From contig BSWB01000005.1 of assembly GCA_033239125.1 (NCBI GenBank), positions 143,402,494-143,466,493 on the forward strand: 64,000 bases of DNA, read 5' to 3'. The position numbers and the translations under genes are program-made. Shown here in pieces: positions 59,883-64,000 of the stretch. The notes under the pieces are model-generated. The model searched no databases, was not told the DNA's origin, and worked only from the letters and a program-made list of their open reading frames with translations. This DNA is from Fagopyrum homotropicum (lineage: Eukaryota > Streptophyta > Magnoliopsida > Caryophyllales > Polygonaceae). Every line of letters begins with the position of its first letter. Positions within the stretch are counted from its first letter, which is position 1.

Positions 59883-61996
59883 GGGCCTGTTTGGTATCGT
59901 ATTCTTAGGCATTCATTTAGATTCTTTTTGACGGGATTCTTTGGGATTGTAAAATTTGATGCGTTTGGTATGAGTTGGAGCTTCGGTATTGTATTCTTTT
60001 ACGAGATTCTTTTGGCTAAAAAATCTCGTAAAAACAATCTTATCCACCCAAGCTTCTTGGGGATTCTTAAGGATAGATTGTTTTTTATTCCATGTCTACC
60101 CTCCTTCAACAATAGTTCTAGCAGTTCTCCTTCAATCGTTCTAGCTTCTTCCGTTCTTGTCCCTCCATACCCCCTTTCTCACTCGCATCAAATTTTTTCA
60201 ATCGTTCTTGTCCCTCTTTATCGTTTGTAAATTGTTGGTGGATTACATAGATTTGCAATTCGAAGCGGAATTGATCTACGAGCTAGGTGGTTTAATTTTG
60301 AACGAGTTTACGGTAACCCCAATTTCCTTTTATTTCATTGTGCTGCTTCTTCGTTGTTTAGGGTTTCTCAGCATTTGATACGTTATTGGAACTGATTTCT
60401 TAGTTTCCCCTTGATTGTTGCTTATATGATTTGCTTAGCTTGAACCTCACTTGCATCTGGGCTCAATTCTGTTATTCAATTACGGTGAATTGACATTGAA
60501 TAATATATATCATATCCAAGCTTTAGGGTTGAAATGGTTGTCTAATAGCAAGTTCATTTCTACTTTCTGGCTCAAATTTTGACGGTTGGTTTCCTGACAT
60601 TAAATACTCATTAATTTATGAGATAATATTGTTCTATATCCACATTAGCACGCCTGCTCTTAGGAACAATGACATGGTTTTGGTCTTAAATTAAGATGGA
60701 AGTGCTCAATTACATGCTTCTCTATCTTCATAATTGTTGGTGTAGTGTGCTTCTTACAAATAACTGTTGGTCTTAAATTAAGATAGTATTTGAGCCAGAA
60801 ATGGGAAATACGCAGCCCAACCATTAGTTGCTCTTTACTAACATGAATGACAAAATTGGTTGCTTTATTCAGATCCTACAACTTTCAATTTGTTGATTAG
60901 AGGGAATTTCATAACAAAGCATGTAATTAGCTACCAGTTGTGCTCCATTTTATATTAAAGATGATTTTTTTTTTTGTATTTCTTGCATGCTAGTGTTTAA
61001 TTTTTGCTCTCCCCTAATGTGTTGGAGGAAGATGCATAAAAATAGTTTATGGGTGGTACACTGGTACTATGACACGGTTACATGACTACCATCTTGAAGC
61101 TTAATTTATGGTGTTCAACTTCAGAGAAGGGGACAAGAGGAGTCCAATATCCGATTTATTGTCACAGCATGATATGATAGTCATGGAGTATTCTTGACAG
61201 TATGAGAATTGTCTGCTTCTTGCTCTGGAACTGATCTACCATTTTTTGAGATCCAGTGAGAGCTTCAAGTCAAACATGATCAGTATTGTTAGCAAGGCGA
61301 ACTATGTTGTTTGAATAGGAAGTGGCCTTAGGATTTGTTTATGGGTGGTACACTGGTACTATGACACGGTTACATGACTACCATCTTGAAGCTTAATTTA
61401 TGGTGTTCAACTTCAGAGAAGGGGACAAGAGGAGTCCAATATCCGATTTATTGTCACAGCATGATATGATAGTCATGGAGTATTCTTGACAGTATGAGAA
61501 TTATCTGCTTCTTGCTCTGGAACTGATCTACCATTTTTTGAGATCCAGTGAGAGCTTCAAGTCAAACATGATCAGTATTGTTAGCAAGGCGAACTATGTT
61601 GTTTGAATAGGAAGTGACCTTAGGATTTGGTACCATGGTAATAGCGGATAGTGCATGTAACTTCTTTATCTACCAATGAACCAGGTAGTGATATCAATCA
61701 TCAAATACATGAACACCAATTTTTTCACAGAATATTTATGTACGATGTTAGAACAATTCCTGAACAGTAACTATTCTGGAACTTCGAAAACAAAATTCAG
61801 TGTGGCAACATACTACCACCAGTATCATTGATCAGCCTGAACGGATTGAATGAAAGAAATCATGTGTGAAACACATGTTTCATTTAAGGGTATTTTTGTA
61901 ATCTTTGAATAAATAATCTGTCCCAACAATCTCATCCCAAACAGTGTAAATAATAAAATTTAACAAACCCCAACAATCTCAAAAAAGAAGGCCTAA
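59880..61996. mobile_element. 2.1-kb Harbinger-like element inserted in a tandem array
   Basis: Element 59883-61993, flanked by TAA on both sides (59880-59882, 61994-61996). The left end is GGGCCTGTTTGGTATCG; the right end, reversed, is GGCCTTCTTTTTTGAGATTG, a weak match. A better inverted match (CTGTTTGGGATGAGATTG) lies 50 bases inside. The flanking repeat resumes on the right. No transposase frame is seen. It contains a recent 292-bp tandem duplication. Confidence 0.6.
61045..61628. repeat. 292-bp tandem duplication
   Basis: 61045-61336 and 61337-61628 are nearly identical. By eye I see only two differences (ATTGTCTGC/ATTATCTGC and GTGGCC/GTGACC). Both copies start GTTTATGGGTGGTACACTGG. 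Confidence 0.95.
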
Positions 61997-62148
61997 TTTG
62001 TAAGGTAGTTCGTGTGATACTGTAATTTGCAAGTTGTTGCCTTGTTGGTGCGATTTTTAAACTAGTCATCATGTTACGGGTGATTTTGTGTAATTTACAC
62101 AAAAGTCTATATAGACGAAAAAAGAAATCGGATTTTGGACCGGGGTTT

Positions 62149-62220
62149 TGAACCCGACGTGAATCGAACACGCAACCTTCTGATCTGGAGTCAGACGCGC
62201 TACCATTGCGCCACGGATCC
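62149..62220 (-). tRNA. tRNA-Trp (anticodon CCA)
   Basis: 72 bases on the minus strand from GGATCCG to CGGGTTCA. The acceptor stem GGATCCG pairs with CGGGTTC, the D arm contains TGGCGCAATGGTAGCGC (box A), the anticodon loop reads CTCCAGA with CCA, and the T arm has GGTTCGATTC-like GTTCGATTC (box B). A TTTTTT stop signal for RNA polymerase III lies 26 bases downstream (62123-62118). The sequence matches plant nuclear tRNA-Trp. Confidence 0.97.
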
Positions 62221-62896
62221 GATGATGCTGTATGCACAAAAACATCTTATTTAAATGTTTATTTTCTCTTAGCTGAAACTCAAAACTCGATGAGATTTGT
62301 TGTTAATCGAACCAATCAATCATAACCAAACTTGAACACCCATACCGGATCCTGGTCATATGACTACAACAACTCCCGACTGAGCTTCATCATCCCCTCG
62401 CCAAAGTCTAGTCCTCTGAGACAACATAAGTGCCACGTTTATGGCTCACAGTCCTGGTATACCGACTCTATCAAAGCATACAACCTTACATGTCCATTTT
62501 ATACGTGAGAACTGAAAAAGTTCACAGAGTCGTAAGCTGGGTACTCAAGTGTCTAAGTGAAGATGTGTCTATATAATTCTGTACAAACATCAGCTAAGAT
62601 AATCAAGCAATACAGAATTCTATGTTAAACACTTGCACAGTCTTACAAAGGGAACATAACCAGTTGGATGAAACAATTCTGCTACACTTCAATTAAAGAA
62701 TTATGAAAAGATAAACCCTGAAAATATGTTAAATAAACAATCATCTCTTTACACAAAATTTCCAAGAGAAGAAAGAATGAGATCAATGGCCCTCCAAGAC
62801 TGCAAAGGGCTCATTCCATACAACATAAAACGAAAAGAACCTAACAAACAAACCAAAGAACACCTTTACAAAGTAACAACATAGACAAAAGGTTTT
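62221..62896. other. spacer and 3' untranslated region of the receptor kinase
   Basis: No gene seen. The right part is probably transcribed as the receptor kinase 3' untranslated region. Confidence 0.5.
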
Positions 62897-63474
62897 TCAA
62901 ACAGGTATAGAGGAGAGTTCCTCGTACACTTGTCGAATGTTGGGCCTTTCATTTACCGGACGAATACACTTTAACGACAACACGAGCAGGTCATCCATTG
63001 CTTTAGAAGGCTCTTCTTCTCTTGTAAGATCTCTGTCAATACAATCCATCCTTCTACCTTCTCGATCACACAATCTAACCCAATCAGTCAAATCAACTTG
63101 CCCAGATTGACCCGAAATGATGTCTCCTGCACTTTTTCGAGTTAGAATTTCCATGATGATCACTCCGAAGGCGTACACGTCAGCTTTAAGAGATGGGGTT
63201 GGTTTGATTGAGCTGGCGAGTTCAGGTGCACAGTATCCTAAAGCTCCTAGATTAAGGATCTGTTCGGAGATTCCGGCTTGTGTCATTAGGCGGTGGAGCC
63301 CATAGTCAGTTATGTGAGCACTGAGGTCAGATGTTGCGAGGAGTATGTTAGAAGGCTTAAGGTTTCCATGCGGTATGCCATCCTCATGGAGAAGCTGCAG
63401 GCATTCAGCAACATTGATAGCAACTCGCAAACGTTGGTTGAATGTCAAGAGGGAGTGTCTCCTTGGCAAAGACT
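62897..63474 (-). CDS. LRR receptor-like inactive kinase, C-terminal exon (partial)
   Basis: Last exon of a membrane leucine-rich-repeat receptor kinase resembling Arabidopsis At5g10020. It begins at an acceptor (TTTGTACAG, 63475) and codes for about 192 residues of the C-terminal kinase lobe: RLRVAINVAECLQLLHEDG, HGNLKPSNILL, TDYGLHRLM, LGYCAPELA, SLKADVYAFGVIIMEILT and GRRMDCIDRDL. The HRD catalytic Asp is replaced (HGN), and the DFG motif reads DYG, so the domain is predicted to lack normal kinase activity, as in its relatives. Upstream exons with the ATP-binding lobe, membrane segment and LRRs are off the right edge or beyond the intron. Confidence 0.88.
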
Positions 63475-64000
63475 CTGTACAAAGTGATATGAGTGTAAAA
63501 CAGAGAATATTAATGAATTGTATGTTGTAATAAATCAGCAATTTAGGATTAAGTTTCATTTTAAGTATGAGAAACAAGATTGCAAATATTTTCACAGATA
63601 TCAAACACCACAATCAACACGAATATATTCGAGTTCACTACGTCCTACAAAATTAGTCGTTGCTAAAACTGACAATGAACTTTTTCTAAAATTATATTTA
63701 TTGGATTTTAGAATAATCTAAACTATTTTAAAAATAAGTTGGTACGAAATGAAACCACCTCATAAACCTATTATACTGTTTTCCGTTACTTTATAGTCAC
63801 ATATTCCGCTATATATATTCTAAATATTTTTTAAAATATGATTTGTCATAAATCAATAATAATGATTGACTGTTTTAAGGTTAATTTATAAAAAATAATT
63901 TTGTGGGACACCAACTGGGACGCTGAGTGGACTAGAGGATCTTCAGGATGTGAGTGGCTTGTTTTACCTCGGTAAATTGTTATAGTTCGTTCTACCTTTC
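63475..64000 (-). other. receptor kinase intron, runs off the window
   Basis: AT-rich on the left. At 63900-63980 there is an 80-base GC-richer patch (GGACACCAACTGGGACGCTG) open on the plus strand but too short to name. Confidence 0.5.

Noticed and set aside
59928..60378. Plus-strand frames in the 2.1-kb element
   Set aside because: Low-complexity translation with no transposase motif; treated as non-coding.
61932..62237. 101-codon minus-strand frame as a protein gene
   Set aside because: Its first part is simply the tRNA-Trp gene read as protein, and the rest is repeat sequence.

Overview
This is a nuclear chromosome segment from a flowering plant, most likely a eudicot. It is AT-rich, its genes are cut by many GT-AG introns, and every recognisable protein is a standard plant one. 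Transposable elements fill the spaces and several introns. I found no bacterial, organellar or viral segment and no operon-like system.

Eight protein genes and one tRNA can be supported; all but BB are on the minus strand. From left to right: OEP80, a chloroplast outer-envelope Omp85-family protein (16054-4540); a BIG BROTHER-like RING-H2 ubiquitin ligase (21949-24054, plus strand); xanthine dehydrogenase XDH (33731-26988, 14 exons); the calmodulin-binding kinesin KCBP/ZWICHEL (44330-36876, 23 coding exons); a tafazzin-like N-acylphosphatidylethanolamine synthase (53951-51374); a single-exon DYW-class PPR protein like At2g22070 (56814-54457); a PPR5/EMB2453-like chloroplast PPR protein (59423-57405); tRNA-Trp(CCA) (62220-62149); and the last exon of an At5g10020-like inactive receptor kinase (63474-62897) whose upstream exons lie off the right edge. 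I traced splice sites by hand, and reading phase closes across every intron of the complete genes. The genes are unrelated housekeeping or developmental genes and do not form a shared pathway.

The rest is a layered transposon landscape. Positions 1-4520 are LINE debris, apparently split by a non-coding insertion that itself carries a 5'-truncated LINE with target duplications. A 5.2-kb Ty3/gypsy chromovirus-type element with nearly identical LTRs sits in what was an 88-bp OEP80 intron. Harbinger-like MITEs sit in XDH and BB introns and between genes. A Mutator-like element with a 9-bp target duplication carries a 16-bp minisatellite (24661-26365). A non-autonomous Helitron lies at 49443-49918, a candidate solo LTR at 34465-35252, and a 2.1-kb element interrupts a tandem array at 59883-61993.

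The most notable observations are the young-looking but badly broken retrotransposon in OEP80, a tandem duplication in the OEP80 N-terminal coding exon, a GC-AG intron in the KCBP motor region, and several nested insertions whose order can be read from the sequence. Nothing here amounts to a clear new biological system.
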